From assembly GCA_046351325.1 (NCBI GenBank), contig JAXLYR010000028.1, forward strand, positions 16,344 through 80,343: DNA of 64,000 bases. The letters run 5' to 3'. Made by a program: the position numbers and the translations under genes. Each line of letters opens with the position of its first letter. Within the stretch, counting starts at the first letter, position 1. This document shows positions 41,661 through 51,433 of the stretch, in pieces. This DNA comes from Xiheicaenibacterium sp046351325 (GTDB taxonomy: Bacteria > Myxococcota_A > Polyangia > Polyangiales > Polyangiaceae). Below the pieces are notes generated by a model. The model was not told where the DNA came from. It made no database searches and saw only the letters and a program-made list of their open reading frames with translations.

Positions 41661-44191
41661 GGGAGCTCGTAACGACCTATTCGACAGGTGAGCTCACTCG
41701 GCGCGAGCTCGCCGAAGACCTGAGTCGTTCGCGTGCCCGGTCGTCGCACGAGGTCGCCTTGTTCGAAGAAGGTCCGCTCGAGGAGGACCGCGCCCTCGGG
41801 GAGCGCGAGGACGAGCAGGCGCCCCTCCCCATCGATGGCGACCAGCTTGTCGTCCCCCAAGAACGATATTGGGCGAGCGTCGAGGTGCAGCTCGGCCAGC
41901 CGGTCTTCTGTCGCGAGGACGATGCTGCGACCCCGTCGCCAGGCGATTCGCTCGCCGCGCGCGTCGATCACCACGGCGGAGAACGGGCGCCATGCTTCGC
42001 GCGCTCCGCTCACGGGCCCAATTCGGCCGCGCGCGAGCCCCGTCTCCAGGTCGAAGAGCGCGAGCTCACCCGTGCTCGAGTCCTTGGGGTCTTCGGGGAC
42101 GACGACGACGCGCCCGTCGGCGCTGACGACGGGCTGCGCGAGCGAATCCCAGGTCGAAGAGAGGAGCTTCGACGCGCCGTCGAGCGTCGCGATCCAGACC
42201 TGCCTCCCTGCGCGCACGATCATTCGGCCATTGGAGGTCACCGCTACAGGGGAGTACCACGCGCTGGACTCGAGCTTTCGCTCACCGAGCAGCTCGCCAG
42301 TCAGGGCGTTCCACTGAGCGAGGACGCCGCTGCCGGACACGCCGCCGAGCCGTGCGCCATCGGAGGACCAGACGAATTGGTAGTCGAAGACGGAGCCCTC
42401 TTTCGGTGCGCGGAGCGCGACGGGCGACTTCGGGTCCTCGATTGACTCGATGATGATGGTCTGCGCGATTCGGAGGGCGCGATCCCCATTCGGTGAGACC
42501 AGGATGTGCTCGCGGGCGAGGCTCTTCGGTCGCGTCTGGCCAGACTCGAGCTCCAGAGTGCGCAGCACGAGCCCCGCGCGGAGCGTGCAGGTTCGCGCCG
42601 CGCACTCCGCGCTGTCCGGCTGGAAGCGCCCTTGTCGATAGATGGCTAGGGGTGCCCCTCCGCTTACAGACTCGAAAGCGACACGCTGGCCACCCAGGAT
42701 CGCCAGCTGGCGCCCATTGGGAGACGCCGCGACCGATGCGACGGGAAAGCCGAGGTCCTGCGGGGTGATCTTGCGAACCTCCGCGCCGGTCGACGCTGAC
42801 AAGACTATTACTCCAACACCGTCGAGCACGTAGAGCTCCGCGCCGTCCCGCGAGGACGAGAGCCCAAACGGGCTCGACCACTCCAATCGAACCGACCAGA
42901 GCGGGTCCGTCGACGGGGCGCGATAAGCGACTATCGCGCCATCCGCGAGGAGCACGACAGCGAGTCCATCGCTCCTCACGGTGAGGGCCTTGGCCGGCGC
43001 GGGGAGCGAGAGCTCGGTGCGCTCGTCGGGGGCCTTGGAGCCGAGCTCCGGGAGCCGGCGCAAGACGAGCTCCTTCTCCTTGGCGAAGGCGAGAGCCCGC
43101 ACATCGACTGACGATGCTGTAAGCACCGGTTCGAGGGGACTCGCCTGCAAGAGGGGCTCAGGCGAGCGGGTCCCCCAAGCAAACTCCTCGGAGTCAGGGG
43201 CGAACACCTCGAACGCACCCCAGCCAGCGCGCACCCACCTCGCGCCCTCGCACACGAGCGAGTCGCTGCCGAGCGGCGCCAGCCCCGCGTACTCGGAGAT
43301 GGGCTGACTCGGGGCGGGCGCGAGATCCGCGACGGCGAAGCCCGTCGTGGCGTCCGCGGAGAAGGCCCAAAACGAGGTCTCAGCCTTACAGAGATGTCGG
43401 GCGGAATTGGACAAGACATCGAGCCCGACGATGGCCTCGCCGGTCGTCGCGTCGACGATCTCCACGCTGGAGCCGCGCGAGATCGCCAAGCGCGAATCGT
43501 CCAACCAGGTCGTCGCCGGGAGCTCGCGGCTCGGGCCCGACGACACACCTGGCTCGAGGCGGGCGCCCGTCTCGCGCTCGAGGTCGAAGATGGCCCGCTC
43601 GGCGAGCGAGCGAGCGCGGTCGCTATTCCCCAATCGGTCCGCGAGGCGACTCGCCTCGAGCCAGAGCAAACCCGATGGTCGCGCCGCCGTCGCAGCCGCG
43701 ACATATGCGTCGAGCGCTGCGGCATTGTCACCGCGCGCCTCGAGGTCGCGCGCGTCGTGCACGAGCTTGTTCCGAAGGGTGCGATCTCCCCCCCTTATTG
43801 GCCAATCATCCACGACCCGCGCTCGCGCTCGAGCGGCGTCGGCGACGGCGCGAAGCTCGGCGTCGGGGGCGTCGGACGCGCCGTTCACCCACTGCTCGAC
43901 CACGCTGATTTCAGTCTCGCGCCCGAGCTCCGCCAGCGCGCCGATCTCGCTCCGCGCGGCGCTCCGATCTCCGTCGGAGCAGACGTCGCGCGCGGCCGCG
44001 AACGCGCTCGCTGCGCGCCCCCACGCCCTCGCCCGAAGAGCCTGTTCGCCACGCTCGCGGAGCGCCCGAGCGCGCGAGACGTCGCACTCCCCCGTTCTTA
44101 TTCGAGCAGCGCCATCGGTCGGAGCCGCGCCACACGAGGTCGAGACGAGGGCCGCGACGAGCACCCCATATCGGGATAAGGCGCGACTCAT
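41591..44191 (-). CDS. Beta-propeller (WD40-like) lipoprotein with TPR-like N-terminus
   Basis: The protein has 866 residues, with signal peptide and lipobox VSTSC (Cys20). Residues about 35-210 are helical and TPR-like (EQALRARAWGRAASAFAAARD). The rest is repeated blades with SxDGARL/SADGRVV-type turns, characteristic of WD40/YVTN-like propellers. It is translationally coupled to the caspase-like gene (ATGA, 44188-44191), which has its own propeller, so the two products probably work together at the envelope. The last 70 bases lie opposite the 3' end of the deaminase fusion gene. Confidence 0.82.
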   Translation of the reverse strand: MSRALSRYGVLVAALVSTSCGAAPTDGAARIRTGECDVSRARALRERGEQALRARAWGRAASAFAAARDVCSDGDRSAARSEIGALAELGRETEISVVEQWVNGASDAPDAELRAVADAARARARVVDDWPIRGGDRTLRNKLVHDARDLEARGDNAAALDAYVAAATAARPSGLLWLEASRLADRLGNSDRARSLAERAIFDLERETGARLEPGVSSGPSRELPATTWLDDSRLAISRGSSVEIVDATTGEAIVGLDVLSNSARHLCKAETSFWAFSADATTGFAVADLAPAPSQPISEYAGLAPLGSDSLVCEGARWVRAGWGAFEVFAPDSEEFAWGTRSPEPLLQASPLEPVLTASSVDVRALAFAKEKELVLRRLPELGSKAPDERTELSLPAPAKALTVRSDGLAVVLLADGAIVAYRAPSTDPLWSVRLEWSSPFGLSSSRDGAELYVLDGVGVIVLSASTGAEVRKITPQDLGFPVASVAASPNGRQLAILGGQRVAFESVSGGAPLAIYRQGRFQPDSAECAARTCTLRAGLVLRTLELESGQTRPKSLAREHILVSPNGDRALRIAQTIIIESIEDPKSPVALRAPKEGSVFDYQFVWSSDGARLGGVSGSGVLAQWNALTGELLGERKLESSAWYSPVAVTSNGRMIVRAGRQVWIATLDGASKLLSSTWDSLAQPVVSADGRVVVVPEDPKDSSTGELALFDLETGLARGRIGPVSGAREAWRPFSAVVIDARGERIAWRRGRSIVLATEDRLAELHLDARPISFLGDDKLVAIDGEGRLLVLALPEGAVLLERTFFEQGDLVRRPGTRTTQVFGELAPSELTCRIGRYELPYRVCREGLVDDPSLWGGALSAP

Positions 44192-47100
44192 GGTTTCGTC
44201 TCGACCTTGATCGGGTCGGCCGGGCGACTGGCGATCTCGCTGTCGTCGATCTCCGGCAGGAGCGGCAAGAACCGAAGATCGAGGTTGTCGCGATCGATGC
44301 TGGGGTGCTGGAGGTCAGCCGTGCGCTCGCGCACGAGGTCAGAGACCCCGTTCCTGAGCTCGTCGATGGATAGCGCTCTATCGGTCTTGCGGGGCTGGGT
44401 GAGGACCTCGAGCAGCGCTTGGGTGAAGACGCCGTTCTCGAGCTCGCGTTGCTCGTAAGAGAGCTCGGCGCCGCGCGAGGACGAAATGATGATCGCGCCG
44501 CTCCGCTTGCGGAGGTCTCCGGCGACGAGGCGCTGGGGGTCACCGACGACGGTGGAACTCCGGCTCTTGCCCGCGAGGCGTTGGCGCCGGACGCCGCGCG
44601 AGCTTCGGGCTCGCAGCCCGTGCGCGCCGGCCGCGGCCTCGTCGCGGAGCTCGTCGCCCTCGTCGCGCTCGCCCGATTCACAAGTGTCGATGAGGAGGAG
44701 TCGGTTGCGGGCGGGCACGCCGTCGAGCACGTCCTCGAAGAGCCCCAATTCGAATGTGGAGTGCTCGAGATCGTCGACGCGCGCCGTCGCGGGCAAGAAC
44801 ACATAGCGAGGCTCAGCGTCTCCTATTTGCGTGCCGTGACCCGAGACGAAGAGAACCACGACGTCGTCGGCGTGGGTCGAAGAGAGGGTGCGCCGCACGT
44901 CGGCGAGCGCGGCCTCACTGACTTGTTCGTCGGTGAACTCCAGCGTGTGCACGTGACGAAAGCCACGGGAGCGCGCAAAGAGATCGCCGAGATCGCGGGC
45001 GTCCTTCGCGGCATATTCGAGCCGCAGCTCCGGGTCGCGATAAGCCGAGACGCCGAAGCCGATGAAATAGAGGTCTCGGTCGACCTCTCCCTCATAGGGA
45101 TAGAGCCGCTGCGCGCGCAGCGACTCGTGTTGAGTCGCGTCGGTCACGGAGACCTCGATTCGATTCCACCCTTGGGAGAGCTCGATCGACTCGCGGACCT
45201 CCGCGCGCGTCCCGCCGAGCGGGCGCCCCCCGCCTGCGAAGACGGGCACGCCTTGGACGTAGATTTGATAGCTCGCTAATCCCTTATCGCTCGCCGCCGA
45301 GAACGCGAGCTCGAGCATCTTTCCGCGCGGCTCCGCGGTGACGAGCTCGACGGTCGGGGGCGCGCTGTCAGGGGTGGTCGCGGCGCGTCCGAGGCGACGC
45401 GCGCGACGCTCCGCGAGCGCCCGCAAAGCGCTGCGGGTCTCCTCGGTGCCGAGCCCCATTCGCTCGAGGAGCACGTCGGGCCGGTTCTTCTCCCAGCCCT
45501 GTCGATCCACCGGCAAGGCGTGGCCGCCGATGAGCGCGGCGCCGAGCGAGGCCCCCGAGAGCGAAGCGTCGAAGACACCGTCGTCGCCGACGACGAGCCA
45601 CTCGAGGTCTCCGCTGCGCTGGGTCGTCGGACTCGTGACCAGCGTTATGCCGGTATCCGGCCGATCGAGGCGTATGAGCCGAATGGCGCCCTCACGCGAG
45701 GCCGCTGCGAGCAATTTGCCATTTGCCGAAAAGGCCACTCCGGTGATGAGCGACGCTCCAAGCGAGTAGCGGCCGAGCTCCCGGCCCGAGGCATAGTCGA
45801 GGACCACGACCTCACCGGCCATGGTCGAGGCCGCGACGCGTGAACCCGTCGCGTCGAACGCAGTCGCGATGATGAGGTGATCGCTCTTCCACAGCGTGCG
45901 CGTGACCTCGAGCGTGGTGGCGCTGCGGACGTCGAGCGCGGTCGGCTTGTCGAGCGAGAGCCCCGCGCCCATCGACATGGGGACCTCCACGAACAGGAAG
46001 GCCTTGTCGCTGGGATGGGTCGTGATCGTGAACCCCACACCCTGCGTCGGGAGCTCTGCGAGCACGGCCCCGGACTGGAGATCTAGGCGGCGAAGGACCC
46101 CGCTCAGGTGATCGGTGTCGACGTGGACGTGCATCGAGACGAGCTCGTTCGCGCCGGCGACGACCCCGAGTCCGAACGCGGACTCCTTGCTGAGGGTGAC
46201 AGGCTCGACCTGCTGCGCGGCCTCCAGATTCGAAAGGTCATATCGGAGGAGGCCCGTGTTCTTCGGCAGGTCGTCGAAGGGAGCGCTTACACCACTGTCC
46301 AGCGTGCTCACGACCAGGGATTGACCATCTCGAGTCCAGGTGAGCGCTGTGACGCCGCGCGCGCCCTCGAGGCGCACCGAGCCCTCGGGCGCGCTCGCGT
46401 CCTTGGCAGCTCGGACCCGCGTCGTGTCGTAGACGCGGTCTCCGATCGCCAGCCAGCGACCATTGGGGGACAGCGCCCCCACCGCGCCGATATTGCCGAG
46501 AGCCTCACCCCAATAACTCGGGCCCGCGCTCAAGGTGTCGAGTTCGAAGACGCGGGCGACGCCGTGCGCTGTCGTGGAGACGAGCCGCGCGTCTTGTTGG
46601 CCTGGAGCGAACACGACGCTCACGGTCGCGTCGCGTCGGAATGGAGCGAGGAACGCGAGCGGGGCCGCGTCGGAGAGCGCGGCGATCTGCACTTGGCTGT
46701 CTCCCAAACAGGCAATTCGCTCGTCGGTGGCGGTGAGCACGTCGCAATGGCCCGCGTGAGGCGCCCACGTCAGCGTCGCCGGGTCGAAGGAGCCACGCGC
46801 GAAGACGATCCGCCCCTCAGGCGTGACCTCCATTCGGGTCGCTATTGGCCAATCCGCAGGCCACGGGATTGGCGCCTGCTCGGCGCTGCCATGGTCGAGT
46901 GAGACACGGCGCAACCCGTCGGCGCAGGCGACGAGCGCGTAGCCCGACGCGCCCTCACCCGCGAACGCGACAGGCCCACACGCACCGCTCGCGCGCCAAA
47001 CGAGCTCCCCAGTCTGCGCGTCCACGATGCGCGGCTCCCAATCGAGCTTGGGCTCGATTGGGGGCGTCGGAGGCTCGGCGCTGTCGGGCAAAGGAGGCTC

Positions 47101-47715
47101 CGGCTCGGTGGGCTCGACCGGGACGTCCAATCCGGGGGATTGGGGAGCTTTGACCTCGGAGCAGCGCCAGAGTGCCAGATAGCGCCCAGTCGGCGAGAGG
47201 CGCGCCTGCGCGCAGGCGTCTGGGAAGGTCCAATCGCCAACGACGTCACCCGTGGCGGTGTCGACCCGAACGACACGTCCAAGCGGTGTGGCGGCGGCCG
47301 CATATTTCCCATCCCCCGAGACCGCAACGGCCATCGCGATGGTGCCGAGTGACGCGCGTCGCTCACCATTCGAGTCTCGAATCCAGAGCGCACCGGCCCA
47401 GTCGCCCTCGACCCAGACGGCCCCACCGCGCGACGCGGCGCAGCTGGAACCCGCGGGGACGACCTCGGTCGAGAGCAAGAGACCGGTGCTCGCGTCCCAA
47501 CGCTTGAGCGCGCCCTCCGTCCCGAAGGTAAAGAGCGATTTACCATCAGCGCTGAAGGCCGCGCAGACCTCGTGGAGCTCTCCGTCGGGCAGGAAGTGGC
47601 CGAGCTGCGGGACGATGGTGAGCGCCGGTGTCGTGACAGTCGGGGGGCCGGTCACGCACGCGCCCACGAGCCACCCAGCGACGAGCACCCCGCGCGCGGC
47701 TCGACCGGTCCCCAT
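44188..47715 (-). CDS. WD40-caspase-like (peptidase C14) lipoprotein
   Basis: The protein has 1175 residues, with lipobox LVGAC (Cys20). About 700 residues of WD40-like blades follow (FSADGKSLFTFGTEGALKRW, FSADGKLLAAASREGAIRLI). A beta-sandwich linker comes near residues 810-880 (AFSAASDKGLASYQIYV). The C14 caspase fold starts at about 883, with catalytic His960 (FVSGHGTQ) and Cys1012 (LLIDTCESGE). Both catalytic residues are kept, so it should be an active cysteine protease. Most bacterial WD40-caspases are cytoplasmic, so a lipid-anchored one is notable. It sits 4 bases after an aldo/keto reductase gene and overlaps the next propeller gene. Confidence 0.9.
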   Translation of the reverse strand: MGTGRAARGVLVAGWLVGACVTGPPTVTTPALTIVPQLGHFLPDGELHEVCAAFSADGKSLFTFGTEGALKRWDASTGLLLSTEVVPAGSSCAASRGGAVWVEGDWAGALWIRDSNGERRASLGTIAMAVAVSGDGKYAAAATPLGRVVRVDTATGDVVGDWTFPDACAQARLSPTGRYLALWRCSEVKAPQSPGLDVPVEPTEPEPPLPDSAEPPTPPIEPKLDWEPRIVDAQTGELVWRASGACGPVAFAGEGASGYALVACADGLRRVSLDHGSAEQAPIPWPADWPIATRMEVTPEGRIVFARGSFDPATLTWAPHAGHCDVLTATDERIACLGDSQVQIAALSDAAPLAFLAPFRRDATVSVVFAPGQQDARLVSTTAHGVARVFELDTLSAGPSYWGEALGNIGAVGALSPNGRWLAIGDRVYDTTRVRAAKDASAPEGSVRLEGARGVTALTWTRDGQSLVVSTLDSGVSAPFDDLPKNTGLLRYDLSNLEAAQQVEPVTLSKESAFGLGVVAGANELVSMHVHVDTDHLSGVLRRLDLQSGAVLAELPTQGVGFTITTHPSDKAFLFVEVPMSMGAGLSLDKPTALDVRSATTLEVTRTLWKSDHLIIATAFDATGSRVAASTMAGEVVVLDYASGRELGRYSLGASLITGVAFSANGKLLAAASREGAIRLIRLDRPDTGITLVTSPTTQRSGDLEWLVVGDDGVFDASLSGASLGAALIGGHALPVDRQGWEKNRPDVLLERMGLGTEETRSALRALAERRARRLGRAATTPDSAPPTVELVTAEPRGKMLELAFSAASDKGLASYQIYVQGVPVFAGGGRPLGGTRAEVRESIELSQGWNRIEVSVTDATQHESLRAQRLYPYEGEVDRDLYFIGFGVSAYRDPELRLEYAAKDARDLGDLFARSRGFRHVHTLEFTDEQVSEAALADVRRTLSSTHADDVVVLFVSGHGTQIGDAEPRYVFLPATARVDDLEHSTFELGLFEDVLDGVPARNRLLLIDTCESGERDEGDELRDEAAAGAHGLRARSSRGVRRQRLAGKSRSSTVVGDPQRLVAGDLRKRSGAIIISSSRGAELSYEQRELENGVFTQALLEVLTQPRKTDRALSIDELRNGVSDLVRERTADLQHPSIDRDNLDLRFLPLLPEIDDSEIASRPADPIKVETKP

Positions 47716-47719
47716 GGCG

Positions 47720-48745
47720 CTACCAGGACTGCATGCGCCGAATGAACGAATAGGGATAAGCCCAATCGGGGGACGAGACCTCGTCGAGCTGCTTGTTGTC
47801 GTCGGCGTCGAGCTTGACCTCCAGCGCGCGGAAGTTGTCGTCGAGCTGGCTCACGGTGCGGGCGCCGAGGATGACGCTCGAGACAGCCTTCTTGCCGAGG
47901 AGCCACGCGAGCGCGATGGCCGCGGGGCTCGTGCCGTGTTTGTCAGCAATGGCTACGAGCTTGTCGATGACGGCCCAAGAGCGATCGGTGCCGAGCCGCT
48001 TGAACGTGTCCTTCCACTCGGAGAGGCGCGCACCCTCGGGGAGGGGTTTGTCCTTGCGGTATTTGCCAGAGAGGAAACCGCTCGCGAGCGGGGACCAAAC
48101 CAAGACGCCCAACCCGAAGGTCTGACAGGCCGGGATGACCTCGCGCTCGGCACCGCGCTCGAGGAGGTTCCATTGGAGCTGCACGGACTCGTATCGAGCG
48201 AGCCCGCGTTTGTCCGAGGCCCAGAGAGACTCGACGAGCCGGTATCCAGTATAGTTCGAGCAACCGGCATATCGGATCTTGCCCTGCCCTACGAGGTCGT
48301 CGAGCGCGCGCAAGGTCTCGTCGATGCGGACGTCGGAGTCCTGCATATGGACCTGATAGAGGTCGATATGGTCGGTCGCGAGCCGGCGGAGCGAGGCCTC
48401 GCACGCGGAGATGATGTGTTGACGCGAGAGGCCCATCTCGTGCGGGCCGGGCGCGCCGGTCACGCCGAAGCCGATCGGGAATCGGCATTTGGTCGCGACG
48501 AGGACTTTGTCGCGCTTACCGGCGACCCACTTGCCAGTAAGCTCCTCGCTCAGGCCCTCGTTGTAGACGTTGGCCGTGTCGACGAGGTTCACGCCGCGCT
48601 CGATGGCGCGATCGAACACGCGCTGCGCGTCCTCCTCCGAAGAGGAGACGCCCTTCATCAGCGTCTTCGACTCGCCGAAGGTCATGGCGCCGAGTGACAG
48701 AACGGTAACTTTGAGACCGCTGGTTCCGAGGCTTCGAAGCTCCAT
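47720..48745 (-). CDS. Aldo/keto reductase
   Basis: The protein has 341 residues of the AKR barrel family: LGTSGLKVTVLSLGAMTFGE at the start, DTANVYNEGLSEE with the catalytic Asp-Tyr pair, catalytic Lys in VATKC, and QVHMQDSD in the His position of LYQxHxxD. NADPH-site features lie near SSVILGART. It resembles the YajO/Kv-beta-like group. ATG 48745 is preferred over the longer frame because the fold starts there. It is the first gene of a tight operon with the caspase-like and propeller lipoproteins; a functional link is not obvious. Confidence 0.93.
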   Translation of the reverse strand: MELRSLGTSGLKVTVLSLGAMTFGESKTLMKGVSSSEEDAQRVFDRAIERGVNLVDTANVYNEGLSEELTGKWVAGKRDKVLVATKCRFPIGFGVTGAPGPHEMGLSRQHIISACEASLRRLATDHIDLYQVHMQDSDVRIDETLRALDDLVGQGKIRYAGCSNYTGYRLVESLWASDKRGLARYESVQLQWNLLERGAEREVIPACQTFGLGVLVWSPLASGFLSGKYRKDKPLPEGARLSEWKDTFKRLGTDRSWAVIDKLVAIADKHGTSPAAIALAWLLGKKAVSSVILGARTVSQLDDNFRALEVKLDADDNKQLDEVSSPDWAYPYSFIRRMQSW

Positions 48746-48810
48746 GCGCGGCAGGGTCGAGGGGTTGTCTTGCGCCGTCAACCGCTGGGATCGCGTAGGC
48801 TCTAGCCGCG

Positions 48811-51396
48811 ATGCCGCCCCGCATGCTCATCGTCGACGCGAGCCACCTCCTGCGCCGCGGGTTCCTGGTCGTCCCGACCGATCGCAAGAGCCCGACGAAG
48901 CAGCCGACCAATGCGCTCTACGCGGTCGCAGGCGCACTGTCGCGCGCCCTCTCGTTCAAGCGCCCCGACGCGGCGGTGGCGATCCTCGACCGTGCGGCGG
49001 AGGCCAAGCTGCTTTCGAATGCGCTCCTGCCCTCGCAGATCGCTGCGCTCCCGGCGCTCCTCGCTGCGCACGGCCTCACCGTCCTCGAGGCGAGCGAGAG
49101 CGCGGCGCTCGTCGCGGCCTACACGCGCGGCGCGCTCGACGCGGGTTACGACGTCCTCATCGCAGCGAGCGACAAGCGGTTTGCGCAGCTCGTGGGGCCG
49201 TCGGTCTGGTGGTACGACGCTTACAAGGATGTCCGCTATACACCGGAGCTCGTGCGCAAGCGCTTCGAGGTGGGGCCGGACAAAGTGGCCGGCTGGCTCG
49301 CGCTCGTGGGCGACGACGACCAGCTCGAGGGCGTGGCCGGTATTGGCAAGAAGGGCGCGACGGACCTCGTCGCCCAATACGGCTCTGTCGAGCAGGCGCT
49401 CGAGCGCGCCGAGGAGATCGCCGGTCGAACTGGCAAGATGCTCCGCGCCTCCCTCGAGACCGCGAGGCAAGAAATCGCGCGCGCGACGCTGAGCGAGCCC
49501 ACGCCGCTGCCCCGCGCGATTGGGGAGCTCGCGTACGCGCCGCCCCCCGGAGTAGCGCTGAACGCTGCGTTCGAGGCGTTGGGGTTCTTCGAGCTCCTCT
49601 CTTCCCAAGGGCCTTCGGATCGGGTCGAGGTCGAGACCTGCACAGACCCAGACGCGGTCGCGCGCGCGGTCGCGGCGCTCGGGAGCGGACCAGTTGCCCT
49701 CGAGTTGCTCGTCGAGCGGACCAGAGTCGGCGGGGCGACGCTCTCGGGTATTGCCCTATCGGGCAGCCGGGGGGCGGCTGCCTATTTCCCAATCACGGGG
49801 CCGCTCTCGACGACGCCGGCGCTCGAACCCTTGAGGGCCTGGCTCGAAGATCCCGCCCGTCCGAAGGTCGCGCACGAGGCGAACAGCGCGCTCGTGGCGC
49901 TCTCGCGAGAGGGGCTCAGCCCGCGCGGATTCTCCGGCGATACAGCCGCAGCGTCGCACCTCACCGAGCCCAGCAATTGGGCACCTCACGATCTCGAGGT
50001 GGTCGCGAAGCACCGAATCCACCGCACCGTGCCCGACGAGGAGAGCGTGCGCGGCGTCGGCGCTGCGGCGAAGCCATGGAGCAAGCTCTCGGTCGACGCC
50101 GCTGCGCGGTACGCAGGCGCTCGCGCGGAGGCGATCTCCGAGCTCTGGGCCTCGTTCGAGCCCGAGTTGGAGCGCGCGCAGCTCGCGGAGTATCTGGAGC
50201 TCGGCGAGACCGTGGCGCGCATGGAGCTGCGGGGCATCGCGTGCAGCGCCGAAGATCTCGCGCGGGCTGGGGACGATTTCACCGCCATCGCCGAGGAGCT
50301 CACCGGCCAAATCCACGCCATCGCGGGCAAGCCCTTCAATATCGGATCAACGAAGCAGCTCGGCTCCGTGCTCTACGAGGATTTGAAGCTCCCTATCGTC
50401 AAACGCACGAAGACGGGGTGGAGCACCGCCAACGAGGCGCTCGAGCGCATCGAGCACGCGCACCCGATCGTCGCGCTGGTGATGCGCTGGCGCGAGGTCC
50501 AACGCCTCAAGGACTCGTGGGTTACGGCCTTGCGCGAAGACATCGAGCCGGACGGCCGCGTCCGCTCGACGTTCCACGTCTCGCGCTCGTTCTCGGGTCG
50601 AATCATCAATACGCAGCCGGACCTCGGGCGCGTCCCCGGCAAGACCCCCGAGATGATCCGAATTCGGCAGGCCTTCCAAGCGCCGCGCGGGACGGCGCTG
50701 ATGTCGATCGACTATCACCAGCTCGGGCTCTTCGTGCTCGCCCATTTGAGCGGCGACCCTGCGCTCGTCGAGCCGCTCGCGCGCGGCGACGATCTCCATA
50801 AACACACGGCGTCCGCCGTGCTCGGCGTCCCGCTCGACGCCGTGACTCGGGATCAGCGACAGCTCGGTAAGGTCGTGAACTTCGCGACCTTCGCAGGTCA
50901 GGGACCGAGCGCGCTCGCGCTCCAACTCGGCCTCCCCGCGCAGGAGGCTCAGGCGTTGATCGCTCGCTTCGACGCGCACTACGCCGGAGTCCGGGCCTAT
51001 CAGGACACTCAGCTCGAGCGCGCCGCGCGGGACGGCGTCATCACCACGATCGCTGGGAGGAAGTGGCCGATTGGGGGCCTCAGCGCGCTCGACCCGATGG
51101 TGCGCTCCAACGCCGAGCGGATGGCGCGCCGAGCCGGCCATGAGGGCTCGGTCGCGGACGTGTCGCGCCGTGGGCTCTTGCTCGCCGATCGCGCGCTGAG
51201 GGCAGCGAACCTCCTCTCCGCACCGCTTTTGCAAGTCCACGACGAGGTCCTCTTCGAGGTCCCCGAGGCCGAAATCGACGCCTGCGCGGCGCTCGCCGCA
51301 GCGGCGATGCGCGGCGCGTTCGAACTCAGGGTGCCCCTCCGCGTCGGTTGCAAGGTCGGCCCCAGCTGGGGTGAGCTCGTCGCGCGACCGATGTAG
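48811..51396 (+). CDS. Divergent DNA polymerase I paralogue, probably nuclease-inactive
   Basis: The protein has 861 residues in the PolA layout: FEN-like domain (1-265), 3'-5' exonuclease-like domain (270-440) and polymerase domain (450-861). The polymerase Asp634 (motif A, IDYHQLGLF) and Asp811-Glu812 (QVHDEVLFE) are kept, as are Arg683, Lys687 and Phe691 of the O-helix. Gly639 replaces the E. coli steric-gate Glu710 and Ala695 replaces Tyr766. The FEN acidic cluster GVEADD has become ASESAA, GDKD has become SDKR, and the exonuclease Asp/Glu residues are gone. It is therefore probably a second, specialised polymerase rather than the main PolA. ATG 48811; Met5 is an alternative. Confidence 0.9.
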   Translation: MPPRMLIVDASHLLRRGFLVVPTDRKSPTKQPTNALYAVAGALSRALSFKRPDAAVAILDRAAEAKLLSNALLPSQIAALPALLAAHGLTVLEASESAALVAAYTRGALDAGYDVLIAASDKRFAQLVGPSVWWYDAYKDVRYTPELVRKRFEVGPDKVAGWLALVGDDDQLEGVAGIGKKGATDLVAQYGSVEQALERAEEIAGRTGKMLRASLETARQEIARATLSEPTPLPRAIGELAYAPPPGVALNAAFEALGFFELLSSQGPSDRVEVETCTDPDAVARAVAALGSGPVALELLVERTRVGGATLSGIALSGSRGAAAYFPITGPLSTTPALEPLRAWLEDPARPKVAHEANSALVALSREGLSPRGFSGDTAAASHLTEPSNWAPHDLEVVAKHRIHRTVPDEESVRGVGAAAKPWSKLSVDAAARYAGARAEAISELWASFEPELERAQLAEYLELGETVARMELRGIACSAEDLARAGDDFTAIAEELTGQIHAIAGKPFNIGSTKQLGSVLYEDLKLPIVKRTKTGWSTANEALERIEHAHPIVALVMRWREVQRLKDSWVTALREDIEPDGRVRSTFHVSRSFSGRIINTQPDLGRVPGKTPEMIRIRQAFQAPRGTALMSIDYHQLGLFVLAHLSGDPALVEPLARGDDLHKHTASAVLGVPLDAVTRDQRQLGKVVNFATFAGQGPSALALQLGLPAQEAQALIARFDAHYAGVRAYQDTQLERAARDGVITTIAGRKWPIGGLSALDPMVRSNAERMARRAGHEGSVADVSRRGLLLADRALRAANLLSAPLLQVHDEVLFEVPEAEIDACAALAAAAMRGAFELRVPLRVGCKVGPSWGELVARPM

Positions 51397-51433
51397 CGAG
51401 CCGTCCCACGCGAGAGTCGGCTACGCTCCGGGC

